Source of the DNA: Buxus sempervirens
Lineage: Eukaryota > Streptophyta > Magnoliopsida > Buxales > Buxaceae
Assembly: GCA_947561395.2 (NCBI GenBank)
Contig: OX387184.1
Location: 8,556,001 to 8,620,000, forward strand
Direction: 5' to 3'
Length of the DNA: 64,000 bases
In this document: in pieces, positions 36,600 to 48,233 of the stretch
Numbering within the stretch: position 1 is the first letter of the stretch
Layout: each line of letters starts with the position of its first letter
Notes under the pieces: model-generated
The model's input: only the letters and a program-made list of their open reading frames with translations
Databases searched by the model: none
Told to the model about the DNA's origin: nothing
Position numbers and translations under genes: made by a program

Positions 36600-36782
36600 A
36601 TGTCTCACTGCATTGGTTGCTGTTGGTGGACTCAAATGCTGCCACTTTAAGCATCTAACGGTTAGTATTTTTCTTGTGTTTTAAATATTTTAATTGAAGG
36701 CCCACTTAAAAAACACTAATCCTCACATGTTTCATGTAGCAGCATCTGACTCTAAAAGCAGCAACTAATGCAATGAAACATG
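36600..36782. mobile_element. Small MITE-like inverted repeat
   Basis: The left arm, CTGCATTGGTTGCTG ... CTCAAATGCTGCCAC, pairs with the right arm GTAGCAGCATCTGACTC ... CAGCAACTAATGCAATG over about 45 bp at roughly 75% identity. It has no coding capacity. Confidence 0.55.
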
Positions 36783-37337
36783 GCAACAAATTTCATCCAA
36801 GGCTGCAAGATTTTTTTTTTCCTATAGATGGTATGAATGGAAAAAATAAAGATTTAAAGAGAAATGTAATCTCTCTTCTATTCTTGAGAATGCTCTATTT
36901 GATTCATTTATTCATAGTGTGTACATACAACTATTGATGCAATAATTTTACAAATAAAGAAAACTAAGTTTTCTATGAAGAATATAATTTACAATAGAAT
37001 CCAAAAATATAACCAAACAGCAACAGAGATGTATTAGAAAGAAAAATATCGATAAAGGTGTATGTACTTTCAATATATCCTGTAATTGCTTGTGAGGAGC
37101 GATCCGTAATTGCTAGAATTTTGCCCTTAATATTTAGATCTCGACAATCTACATCCGAAAAAAATGTACAAAGTGATCTTGCTTTAATTGAAACTTTGAG
37201 TACGGAACACATTTTAACCAGACTCTGGCCTTCACGCGAAGTTTGGTAGCCTGTAGGGGAGAAAAAGTGCATGGGCTTGGATTCAGACCAGTTTCCCCTA
37301 GCAACGAAGACCCAATCATTCAAGGAGGTTCCATGGA

Positions 37338-37511
37338 CTAAACTGGGCTTGGATCTAGGAAAGTCACTATGTCAAATCCAATGTTAGTCTTCTGGGCCGA
37401 TGACAGATCAATTTCACAGCCAGGTAACTGTGGCAACTGAGTGTTTCTTCTGTCCCATGTTTCTCTGTCTGCTCTTGGGATTTTCTCCATCAACATGTGG
37501 TTGAGATTCAT
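37338..37511 (-). CDS. Unrecognised short ORF, possible terminal exon
   Basis: A minus-strand frame of 57 codons (ATG 37511, TAG 37338) has protein-like composition: MNLNHMLMEKIPRADRE, then LPQLPGCEIDLSSAQ and GFDIVTFLDP. A pyrimidine tract ending TTTGAG immediately upstream could be a splice acceptor, which would make this a last exon. I cannot find convincing upstream exons in 37550-41000 and do not recognise the family. It could also be a pseudogene fragment. Confidence 0.25.
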   Translation of the reverse strand: MNLNHMLMEKIPRADRETWDRRNTQLPQLPGCEIDLSSAQKTNIGFDIVTFLDPSPV

Positions 37512-40500
37512 CCCTAAGGACCTCTCAAATAAAATAAAATAAAAAGGAAAAAGAGGAAAAAATCAATCTGTCTTTATGCTAAACGGATCGAATTGCAAAA
37601 TAGACGATGATGATGTGCATAAGTGAACAGAACTACTGGTTTTGTAAAAGAAGCCAAAAAAATCAAGTTATCCAAAGTCCAAACCTCAGACTCAGACTGG
37701 TTACTATTCTGCCGACTCAAGCTCCACACGGTACAGAGGAGTAGGTTCGGGCTTGTTAAAGAATGGAGTTAATTAAACCCATGATAAGTCCAAGCTCTTT
37801 AAATTCAAAGGCATTTTCTCAGGTTCATGAACCTAAACGTTTGAACTGAAGATTGAATTCAAGCTCCGGTAATTCGAGACCTAGACAGGAAAAATGCATT
37901 TCAAACCGTCAAGTCAAAAAGTAGTTCAGATGAAAGGAACCTGGGTGGGTTAGCTTTCCAACTTTTCATCTACGGAAGCGGAAGGAAAAGATGACTATAT
38001 TTCGTGGTTCCCACGCTCCAGAGTCCAGACACCTAATCTGACTCGATTTATTCACCTACCACCTTACTCGAGAGGGAGAAAGGGGAGAAAAGATAAAAAG
38101 AAAAAAAAGTGACGAACACGAATAAACCGTAAAACACGAGAGATCTGATCTCGTTAACACAACATAAAGAGCGTAGATTCTTCAGAATGTGTCCGGCTAA
38201 ACAAGGGAAAAGTGAATTCAACCAAACAGCGAGTCAGTAGGGGGATAAGAAAGCCCAACTTAAAGCATTTACTACGAGACACGAGAAAGAAATATTGGAG
38301 AAACTTCCTAACGACACAGAAAAGGAAATGCCGGTGGCGAATCGTTTGCTAGCTCATGACAAGTCACAGTCCCATGAGGCCGTACTCGGACAGAATCATC
38401 AAGTTGGTTGCACGTAGTCCATGAAAAATTGAAAATAGACCAGGCAACAGGGCCGCGTGGACTTCACTGACTCGATCTCCACATGGATGGCGAGCATCAA
38501 TGAATAATCCTCACGTGAAAACCCTGCATAGTACCAGAGCGAGATCGAGGGACCATGTCTGTTCCTCTCGCGAAGACTTATTTCTCAGGGACCACACCCA
38601 CTCTGCTTTCGCTTTTTCGTGTACGGTTGTCCTCTCGGAAAACTTAATGGAATTTTAATAATATCCCACTTGAGGAATTGAAGATATTCCACACTTTTTA
38701 TTATCTGTGATGTGATGCCAAATTATGGCTCAAATCTCCTTCCTTATCCTCATTTTCAGTTTTAGGCCAATCGCACTTCGTTGCCTTTATAACGTCTGAT
38801 CTTGTCTAACCAACGAGGAAACCATTTAATTTGTACGTTAAATGTACATCGAGCCACACTCACAACTGAGCCACTTCTGTGAGGAACGTACCCATTGATC
38901 AATTTAAGGTGGAATCACCATTAATCCTAAATCACCCCTCAACTTAACCACAGCCATGAGTTATCACCAAGATTAGTGCTGCAGGGGGCATTGTAAGCTT
39001 TTATCACCAAACTATATATCTCAACCCTACATCTGCAATGTAAGCTTTGATTCTTCTAATCACGTTTAATAAAGGGTATTAATGTACTAATATGGATTAC
39101 AAGATGTTAATCAAGTTGGTGAAAATTCAAATTTTTTTTTTTTTAAATTTTTGTGGAGCTCACAATAAGAGAATTGGTCAAAATGCCGGCCAATCGAATG
39201 TCTTTATCCTTTCTTCAATGCTCTCCCCATAGTCATTTTGTATGGCATATTCCTATCAGTATTATCCCTTTGTCTGCCGCCTCTGCTATTTTCTATTCTT
39301 TTTGTTTATGTATTTGTTAGTGATCTTACTTCTATATTATGCTAATTGGGGAGAAGTATATACTGGTAGTTAGGCTAATTGTTATTAATTTTTGGCACAA
39401 TTATTATATATGACTGTTACTTCCAATAAATATATTTCTCATATGGCAAAACGATTACAAAATCTAATGTTCTTCTTGAAACCGTTATTAGCGCAAAATG
39501 GACGGATAGATGCCTTGTTTCAATAAGGGGGCCCACACCACAAAACACATCCCAGCCTATAGTATCACAGTACCTTGGGATTCTAGTACCAGATGAAATG
39601 ATTCTAGTACCAGATGAAATGCGTTCATTATTCTTGCGCAAAACATAAAAATATTAAACAAGAGTGAATGATTGCTGTTATGCAAAGTTGGAGCAGCCTT
39701 ATGCCAATAAAATATTGTAGCGTTGGGATTTATCTGAGCAGCCCTCTTATCAAATGGTCAGCTTTTGCATTAATTTAAACTATATGATTATTCAAATGAT
39801 CTTAAGGAAAAAAAATATGTATCATGTTAGACCAGGCAAACTAAACCTAGTGAGGCATGTTAGATTATCTTTCGCCTAAACCTTAATTAATTTGGCAGAG
39901 CAAAATTGTAATTTTACAAGTCCATTTCAATGCTTTGGGTGGTTGAAAAATCAAAGTCTTCAGAATCATATTCTAACAATGGATAATCAATATTGTTGTC
40001 CCTTTCATTTCCCATTTCTTCCACTTGTTGGACTCTTTAACGCATGAGTTTTATAAATATTGATAATGCCTCCAAATTTTGATACCAAATCAAACAAGTA
40101 CAACAAGCAAACATTACACGCCATCACAACTTTGAATTATTGTGCTGTGCAAATATCTATGTACTCATGAGGTGCTAATGTCTAACTCTTTCACACTAAA
40201 GCATTTATTATTTGCCTCATGAAAGTAGTTTTTCATAGTTTATGAAATAATTAAAATATAAGAAGTTATTAAGTCTTCTCAGCTTATCCAACTCTCCAAA
40301 AAAAAATCAGGAAAGAGACAACTGCCATGACTTTACTGGGAATAACTGACGTATAAATCAAGATGCATATGTAATTCCAAGTTTTGGTTGCTTCGTGGAA
40401 TATTACATTTTTGTTTCAAAGTGTCCATGCATTCCTTTTGGTTGTTGACGTGCCTTTTTAGTGAAAACCTTTTCTTTTTACCTGATTTGACAAGAGCCTT

Positions 40501-40624
40501 TCTTTCATATTGCTTGGAAAAGACACAACAATACCTTTCTCATTCTTTCGGTTCATTGGATCTTACTCACACAAACTTTAACTTTGTCCATAGGATGAAA
40601 TCACCTTCAATTTTTTACTGCTAT
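37512..40624. other. Intergenic, no gene seen
   Basis: About 3 kb without an open frame that I can support. A short direct repeat (TTCTAGTACCAGATGAAATG) occurs twice at 39582-39621. Confidence 0.5.
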
Positions 40625-40782
40625 GGTTATTACTACTCGCATAAGATATTGCAATCTAATGTATCTCATAGTTTTTTTTTTTTTTTTGAGTGTTAAAAAT
40701 ATTTCATGTAAGCTCTACTTATAAAAAAATCCTGATTATGAAATGTTCCACATTACAATATCTCATGCGAATAATAATAACC
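40625..40782. mobile_element. MITE, 158 bp
   Basis: The left terminus GGTTATTACTACTCGCATAA pairs with the right terminus CATGCGAATAATAATAACC, and pairing extends over AGATATTGCAAT. It has a T-rich centre. I did not settle a target-site duplication. Confidence 0.65.
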
Positions 40783-41107
40783 AATTTTCACAAAAATTGC
40801 GGATACTATCATCCCTTTCCTTTTGTTAAAGTTAATGTTATTTAAAATGTTCTAATAAGCATAGAAGATGTCAACATCCCACCAACAAACAAAAAACTAA
40901 AACTAAAATGAAAACTTAAAAAAAAAAAAAAAGGAAAAAGAAAAAGAAAAAGTGGTAAAGATATACAAATATCTATTTAATCCAATTTCAATATTAAATT
41001 GTAAATCAACGGTTCCCTTCCTCGTAAGCTACGCAGGATGCGTGGTTTCGGCCGTTACCTTTTACTCGCATATCCTTCGCAATCGATTTCGGGATCTGAA
41101 TCACGCG

Positions 41108-41480
41108 ATACGTCAGCTACAGTAGCACCTGCCTTGTTCGCCGGCAGCCGTCGCTGTCCGTTACCAGCACTCTTACCCGAAAAAGGCCGCGTGGTTCACC
41201 AAAGGCGTGTATGCGGACAGATTTCCCAGCCTGGATTCCGCTGACGTGGCGATATCCCGGCCCCACCTGTTGTTCCCCAGGCGGCAATGCTGACGTGGTG
41301 TGGGCCGCGTGGTCGCCTCCAACCCCGACAAATATTTCGCACTGAAATGATTAATGTCGAAGACATCGCTTGGCTACGTCAGCGTTCTGCCCATCCTTCC
41401 TTTTTTCCACAAGAGGTCACAATGACGTGGACAACGACGTGGCTTCCTAAGACCATCCTCGCGCGGCCATTGCTATTTAA
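41108..41480 (+). promoter_or_regulatory. GH3 promoter with TGACGT/ACGTCA cluster and TATA box
   Basis: TGACGT occurs at 41242, 41291 and 41423, ACGTCA at 41109 and 41376, and a further GACGTGG at 41436. All lie within about 330 bp and most are in a TGACGTGG context. TATTTAA at 41474 is a plausible TATA box 139 bases upstream of the GH3 ATG. Such sites bind bZIP factors, and TGA-type (as-1) elements are known in GH3 promoters. I saw no obvious TGTCTC auxin element in this stretch. Confidence 0.6.
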
Positions 41481-41612
41481 CCACCTCGTCCCCAACTGCG
41501 TGAACCAGAAAACTAGCTACCGCTCCTTTCCTTCTGAGAATCTTGCTCTCTAGCGCTCCCTTTCTCTTCCTAGTTTAATTATCGAGCTCCTTCTTTCTCT
41601 CTCTCGTCAACC

Positions 41613-43602
41613 ATGGCCGTCGACTCTTCTCTAACATCGCCCCTTGGACCTCCAGCTTGTGAGAAACATGCAAAAACCCTTCAGTTCATCGAAGATATGA
41701 CCAAAAACGCCGGTTCCGTTCAAGAGAAGGTGCTAACCGAGATCTTGAGCCGAAATGCCGAAACGGAGTATCTTCGGAGGTTTCAACAATTAGGTGGATC
41801 GCCTGATCGGAACACCTTCAAATCGCAGGTCCCTATGATCTCCTATGAGCATCTCCAACCCTATATCCAACGTATTGCAAACGGTGATCGCTCGACCATC
41901 TTATCTGCTCATCCCATCTCGGAATTTCTCACCAGGTAATTAAGTATACCGAGTCTAAATATATACAATCCCGTCAATATTCCCTGAATCCGTTACCGTG
42001 TGTACTCATTTTGAGGTTTTGCTTTCCAGTTCTGGTACGTCTGCCGGTGAAAGGAAGCTCATGCCCACAATTCAAGAAGAATTGGACCGTCGTCAGCTAC
42101 TTTACAGCCTTCTCATGCCAGTAATGAGCCTGTAAGTATTTTTTCAAGTTTGGTTTTTAATCTAAAGCATCAAAACAGCATGTCTTTAGCAAACGAGTAA
42201 TGTTCATCTTCTCTCTTGCTACAGCTATGTGCCGGACCTGGACAAAGGAAAGGGTCTATATTTCTTGTTTGTGAAGTCCGAGACGAAGACACCCGGTGGC
42301 CTGCTTGCACGCCCGGTGCTGACGAGCTACTACAAGAGTGATCACTTCAAGACCAGGCCTCATGACCCTTACAACGTTTATACCAGCCCCAACGAAGCCA
42401 TTCTCTGTGCCGATTCTTTCCAAAGCATGTACACCCAGATGCTCTGTGGCCTCTACCAACGCCAAGAAGTCTTACGAGTGGGCGCTGTGTTCGCATCGGG
42501 TCTACTCAGAGCCATCCGATTCCTTCAACTCAACTGGCGTCAACTGGCCCTTGACATCTCTACCGGGACCTTAAACCCCAAGATCACCGATCTATCCTTA
42601 CGAGAATGCATGTCGAGCATCGTCAAGCCAAACCATGAGCTTTCTGAGTTCATCACCAAAGAGTGTTCAGGAGGGGATTGGGAAGGAATTATCACAAGAA
42701 TCTGGCCCAAAACTAAGTACCTTGACGTGATCGTTACAGGAGCCATGGCTCAATACATACCCACGCTCGACTACTACAGCGGCGGGCTACCGCTAGCTTG
42801 CACCATGTATGCATCTTCCGAGTGCTATTTTGGCCTCAACCTGAACCCCATGTGTAAGCCTTCGGAGGTTTCCTACACGATCATGCCCAACATGGCCTTC
42901 TTCGAATTTCTTCCACACGAACCTTCGTCATACTCCAACCCGTCTCGAGAATCGCCTCCCCGCCTTGTTGACCTGGTTGACGTAGAAATCGGTAAAGAGT
43001 ACGAGCTCGTCATCACGACTTACTCCGGCCTCTGCCGTTACCGAGTTGGAGACATTCTCCGAGTCACCGGTTTCCACAACTCAGCCCCCCAGTTTCACTT
43101 TGTCAGAAGAAAGAACGTGCTACTAAGTATTGATTCGGACAAGACCGACGAGGCGGAGTTGCAGAAGGCGGTGGACAATGCGTCGCAGCTCCTCCGTGAG
43201 TTCAACACCAGTGTTGTTGAGTACACTAGCTTTGCGGACACCAAGACCATCCCAGGGCACTACGTGATATACTGGGAATTGCTGGTGAAGGACCCAAACC
43301 ACGAACCGAGTCGCGAGGTGCTGAATCAGTGTTGTCTTGTTATGGAAGAGGCGATGAACTCGGTCTACAGACAAGGTCGAGTGGCGGACAACTCAATTGG
43401 TCCACTTGAGATAAGGGTGGTCAAGGGTGGCACGTTCGAGGAGCTCATGGACTACGCGATCTCCAGGGGTGCGTCAATTAACCAATACAAAGTACCCAGA
43501 TGTGTTAACTTCACACCCATCATGGAGCTTCTTGACCCGAGGGTCGTCTCTGCACATTTTAGTCCATCTTTGCCGCACTGGACCCCAGAACGACGACGGT
43601 GA
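41613..43602 (+). CDS. GH3: Indole-3-acetic acid amido synthetase, GH3 group II, copy A
   Basis: An acyl-acid amido synthetase that adenylates IAA with ATP and joins it to an amino acid, lowering free auxin (family knowledge); cytosolic. Exons 41613-41935, 42030-42131 and 42225-43602 join in frame with GT-AG introns; 1803 nt, 600 aa, the usual length. ATP/AMP-binding motifs are [10 protein letters not shown] (108-117), YASSECYFG (337) and YRVGD (414-418). The protein ends WTPERRR. The start is the ATG at 41613, 139 bases after the TATA box, opening [20 protein letters not shown]. It is closest to the GH3.1/GH3.8 type by pattern. The start carries the PPACEKHAK segment, whereas copies B and C have TPSEK. 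It heads a plus-strand array with copies at 48234 and 53036 and a fragment at 55185. Confidence 0.95.
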
Positions 43603-44730
43603 CACTGACCGGACGTCGTAAAATAAAAATAAAGCCTCGGAAATTTCTGGTCGGCAAACATCCATCAAAAGCAACCTTTTGGAAGATCCAATTAGCTTCT
43701 ATTTTCTGTTGTAATATATGATTCATATCTTTTGGAAGTAACTTCACCGATACGTTCCAATTTGTCAAGTTTTTCTTTTCTTTCTCACATTTGTAAGACT
43801 TCTGTATGCATCATGTAATAGTGGTGAATGGTTAACCGGACCCTTCATTTCAGTCTTGCTCATTTGCTCCTCTCTTTCTTCCGGTGGTGAGTACCGCAAA
43901 TTGTGTAAAATTTCGAGGGCGTTTTGACCTCTAATAAATAAATTATTTTAAATATCGCATTGTTTTATCCGTGTGGATTTTTGCACACGTGCAATATATT
44001 CATTCGTTACCCACTCGGGACATTCAGTCGTGTATGAGTAAACTATGTGCAGTCGTCATGTATATTGGATGACCAGCAAGTCAAAATATGGATATTGGAC
44101 GACCAGCCAATCAAAAGATTGGAGTGGCAACAATGACTAGGACAACCTTCCGCAGCCTATTCCCTTGTCGGCAGTTTTTTAATTTCTTCTTCTCCAAATT
44201 GACTGGAAAGTCATCTTGCAATTCTCAATTTCGTGACCGGTCATGGTAGCACAAATTCGTAGCTCTTTTCTTTTATGATTGGGATAAAAAATTGCTTTGT
44301 GAGGGCTTCGTAGAACGCTCCGGGATGAAATCGTCTCCAGCCATTGTTTGCAATTAACCCGGCTGCTTCATTGAGATGTTGACATATGTAACATCCAATG
44401 GTTGTAGTTTAATTTTTTCTCTTTTACAAAACAACTTTTCGATGAAAAAGCCCAACTGTGAGATGCTACATATCCCGAACGTTCCTGTGGTGAGACTTTT
44501 AGGACACATGATCTGACCGTCGAATGGTTGGTAATGTCTTTACACTGCCGGCAATTTTTGAATGTTGAGTCACGTTTGAAACCTAGAGAAATCAAGGAAA
44601 ACAGAATCACGTTTTGTGATTTTGGAATGTTCTCCTCGATGCTTTACGCAAATGTATAAATAAACTTTAAAATATTCCAAAACCGAACAACTGAATTTTC
44701 CTGGTAACCTGTTCAGTTACCTTTCGGTTG
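43603..44730. other. 3' flank of GH3 copy A
   Basis: 3' UTR for roughly 200 bases, then AT-rich intergenic DNA. A short imperfect direct repeat (ATATTGGACGACCAGC / ATATTGGATGACCAGC) is near 44061-44107. No gene is seen. Confidence 0.5.
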
Positions 44731-45060
44731 GCAGATGACCCATTGGTCATAAGTGCTCTGAAAATGATCAAATAAGTTTGGAAATAAGAAAATATAGACC
44801 ATTTGGTCCCTTTGATAAAAATTACAAGTCTGTTGATGGGGAATTACAAATCAAATGTTGTTAATTACAAGTTTGTTGATAAGGATTACAAGTCAAATGA
44901 TGGGAGTTCCAAATCTATTGATGGGGATTCCCATCGTCTAACATGTAATTCCATATCAACATATTTGTAATTCTCGTCAACAGGACCAAATGGTCTGTAT
45001 TTTCTCATTTCAAACTCATTTGGTCATTTGTTGAAAAGTTATGATTAATGGGTCATATTT
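44731..45060. mobile_element. Fold-back MITE, about 330 bp
   Basis: The left arm (GATGACCCATTGGTCATAA, then ATGATCAAATAAGTTTGGAA and ATAGACCATTTGGTCC) is matched by the inverse complement of the right arm ending ATGATTAATGGGTCATATTT. The interior has repeats of GATTACAAGT/TGTTGATGGGG. It has no coding capacity. Confidence 0.7.
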
Positions 45061-45428
45061 CATCCAAAATATAACTAAACAATAATTTTCCCCATTTTTC
45101 GAGGGTGTTGATTTTAACAAGGATATGAAAAATAAATAAAAATAGCTAAGGTCAAGAGCAACAAAGCACACGAGTTTAGAGTATCACTGCTAAACTCAGT
45201 GCGATTCAGAGTCTAAAGTGTTGGTTTAGACAATGGGTTAATTCACAGTGATGTCTATCCGAGAAGCACTGGGGGTTCACTTGCAATTTCTTATTGCATT
45301 AGCTCTTGCAATTGAAATAAGATGTTAACTATGTGGAGCATCTCATGGCTATTGCTTTTTCCCTTCCAGTAAATATTTTACTCGGGGCCTACTTGAAAAA
45401 AAAACACTAGCCATGAGATGCTATAAAT

Positions 45429-46029
45429 TAGGGGTGCAATTCGGTCTAGTTAAAACCAAACCCGACACTGTATACATATATATTATATATATTGTATATA
45501 TATATATATAAACTTATGAGAAAAGTTTTATTTTAATAAAATAAAGGCTTTGTTTGACCAGCATACGTGGTCTTGCCTTTATCAAAAAGTGTCTTTAATG
45601 ATGACACAGAAAACTCTTCCTTGGCCGATGTGGGACTCAAGGGAAGAGTTTACTCTTCTTTGGCCGACTGTTATAAAAGCAACTTCCCTCCTCCCTTATG
45701 CTATAGACCAATAAGCCTTCTTTTTTAAACGGGTTAACCCTTTAAACGGTCCAAACGTTTGAACCGATTCAAGTGAAGGTCAAATTAAATTTTTTAATAA
45801 TAAAAAAAGTTTATTATTTGCTCGGTTTTAATCTAGAACCGAACCGAACCGAATATATGATTCGGTTTGGTTCGGTTTGGATTTCAGATTTTTGATTTAT
45901 AATTGGTTCGGTTTTTGGTTTAATAAAATCGGTTTATATTTCGGTTCGGTTTTGGGTTACCTTCCAATAGCTTCGGTTCGGTCTTAGATCGAGCTCAAAC
46001 CGACCAAACCGAACCGAGTTGCACCCCTA
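45429..46029. mobile_element. hAT-type non-autonomous element, 8-bp target duplication
   Basis: Starts TAGGGGTGCAATTCGG and ends CCGAGTTGCACCCCTA. It is flanked by CTATAAAT on both sides (45421-45428 and 46030-46037), a perfect 8-bp duplication. The interior has a (TA)n run near 45467-45511 and repeated GGTTCGGTTT words. TAGGGGTG ends with an 8-bp duplication fit the hAT superfamily. No transposase frame is present. Confidence 0.88.
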
Positions 46030-46037
46030 CTATAAAT

Positions 46038-48233
46038 CGCATGCATGCATCATCTTATATGGAGCCCATGCAATAAGAAATAGTAGGTACTGGGGCAAAA
46101 GAGTCCGACCATATGGTATGTTGGGACGGAACTCTAGACAACGTTCGATGTTTATAACTACTTCAAGGTTTTGCACAAGGAAGAGACTGTTTCCTTTTGT
46201 ACCACTTGGCATGGGTGGAGTCAGGGGTGGGCATAGGGGGACAATTGCCCCCCCTAATTTTTTTTTCTTAAATAGTAATTTTCATATTATTTTTTAAGTA
46301 TTATATAAAATCACCAAAACTTAAAGCAATTGCCCCCCTTTTCCCCAACAAAGTCATGAAAAAGGTCAATTATGGGTCTAAATATATGAAAACAGTCCAT
46401 AAAAAACCTCATTTGCAGAAAAAGACCACTTTTTCAAAAATAATCAACCTACAAGGTCACTTTTTTGAAAATGAAAAATTTAAAAAGAAGTGTCATTTTA
46501 TTTAGCCACGTGGGATATGAGTGTAGCTTACTTGTGACATGAGCGTACATTTTACATGGAATATAAATATATCCTATAAGTGGGCACGAGGGCATCCTAC
46601 ACCTGAAATGAGCAGATCATATGTTCATATCACACATGTAATGCGTTCGTGTCCCAAGTAGGCAATGCTTGTATTTTTTTTTAAAAAAAGTGATCCTTTT
46701 TTAGAAAGAAATGTTTTGATAGATTATTTTTATATATAAGCCAAAGTGGCCCTTTCTAATAATTTTACCAAATTTTTTTTTCTAAAAGTAATTGTTCCCA
46801 TTATTTCCGACTCGACTCGAGGATGCATGAGTGTGTAGGCATGCCAACATCTAGTTACTAAAGTGAAGAGTGAAGAACCGATTCTCATCTTTTACAGCAT
46901 TGCTGTAAACAGCAACATACATTATAGTGGGGCCATCATTCACTTTTGGAGGGACCCACACACTCATGTGTGTTGCTGTTTACACGGGACGGTGTAGACG
47001 ATGTGCGGGCACGAAGAACATAGTGCGGAGCAAAAAATCATGTAGGTTGGTACAACGAGACTGTAATTGTACACTAAAATTTAAAAATGATTAACCGACA
47101 CTGTATACTAAAATTTGTTGAAGCTGTGTATTTGTAATGATTATCATTTGCCATTATGATCTATCACTAATCAACATTCAAAAATTGACCGGAAGCGCGT
47201 TACCAAAAAAAAAAATTTGACTGCAAGCGGGAATACGGGATGGAAGATTCTGTGTAACTACGCCCATAGAAGGAAAAAAAAAAAATACATAGGTTGAAAA
47301 GAGGACGTGACGGGCAAACACCAACTGGGTTGAATCATATTAATTATTGTAACCACTCTATCTCGTTTCTTCAACCACCATTTAATACATATTATATGGC
47401 AAATATTTTTTATATTTCCAAACTACAATATGAAAGGCCAATCAAAGTGGGAGAGGAAAATTGAGGCAAAGGCAGTGGAATCTTGCTCGAATCAACCCCA
47501 GAAAGTAAAATACTGAAAATGATCAACATGGTGCTATCAACGAGGTTCTCGTGATTGAACCACTGAAATAAAAATTTCGATAGTTGGTAGGGTGAGATAC
47601 AGATGCCATACAAGTAATCTTTCATTTTATTTTTTAAAAATTTTTGATAAAAAATTTGGAGGAGATTTCAATCCGAGACAGCCGCGGACACTTCTCTGCT
47701 ATATATCCTTTCTTGGTTCTCCTCCATTTGTGAAGCATGCAAAATTAAGTGTTCATGGAAGACACGAAATTAAAAATGCGAGTCCCGTTTTTCCTTCATT
47801 TAAATCAAAATGAATCAAAACATTATTATTATTTTCCTTTCAGTACTGTAGTTTTTCCTCTGTTTGAAACTTGTGACATCTTCCCATCAGTTCTTCTCGC
47901 CATTGCAGCTTATTGTGAAATTGGACTCAAATAGTTGGCACATAAGCTCTTGCTTCTTCTGTTTATGCGCTATTGGTCGATCTGAACATGACAATTCAAA
48001 GTTATAAACTACGGTCTAAGGTGATTATGAAAACCACTTCTGACTCATTCTTTTGGGCTATACAAGAAGCCATCCACAGTGAATAATTTAGTGCTTGATT
48101 GCTTGATTTAACCATAAAAATTAAAAAATTCAATAATAGGTGTGGCATGATCCAGTCAACGGCAAGCCTCTCAGATTAATAGACGCATACCATTCACTCT
48201 TCCGTTTACCCGTTCTCTCTACAGCCTACAGGC
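46038..48233. other. Intergenic, 5' flank of GH3 copy B
   Basis: No gene is seen. From about 47020 the sequence is paralogous to 50630-53035, the 5' flank of GH3 copy C, so it is part of a head-to-tail duplication of about 3.5-4.5 kb. Confidence 0.6.

Noticed and set aside
36973-37323. 116-codon minus-strand frame
   Set aside because: It starts with TTG, has no motif and is AT-biased.
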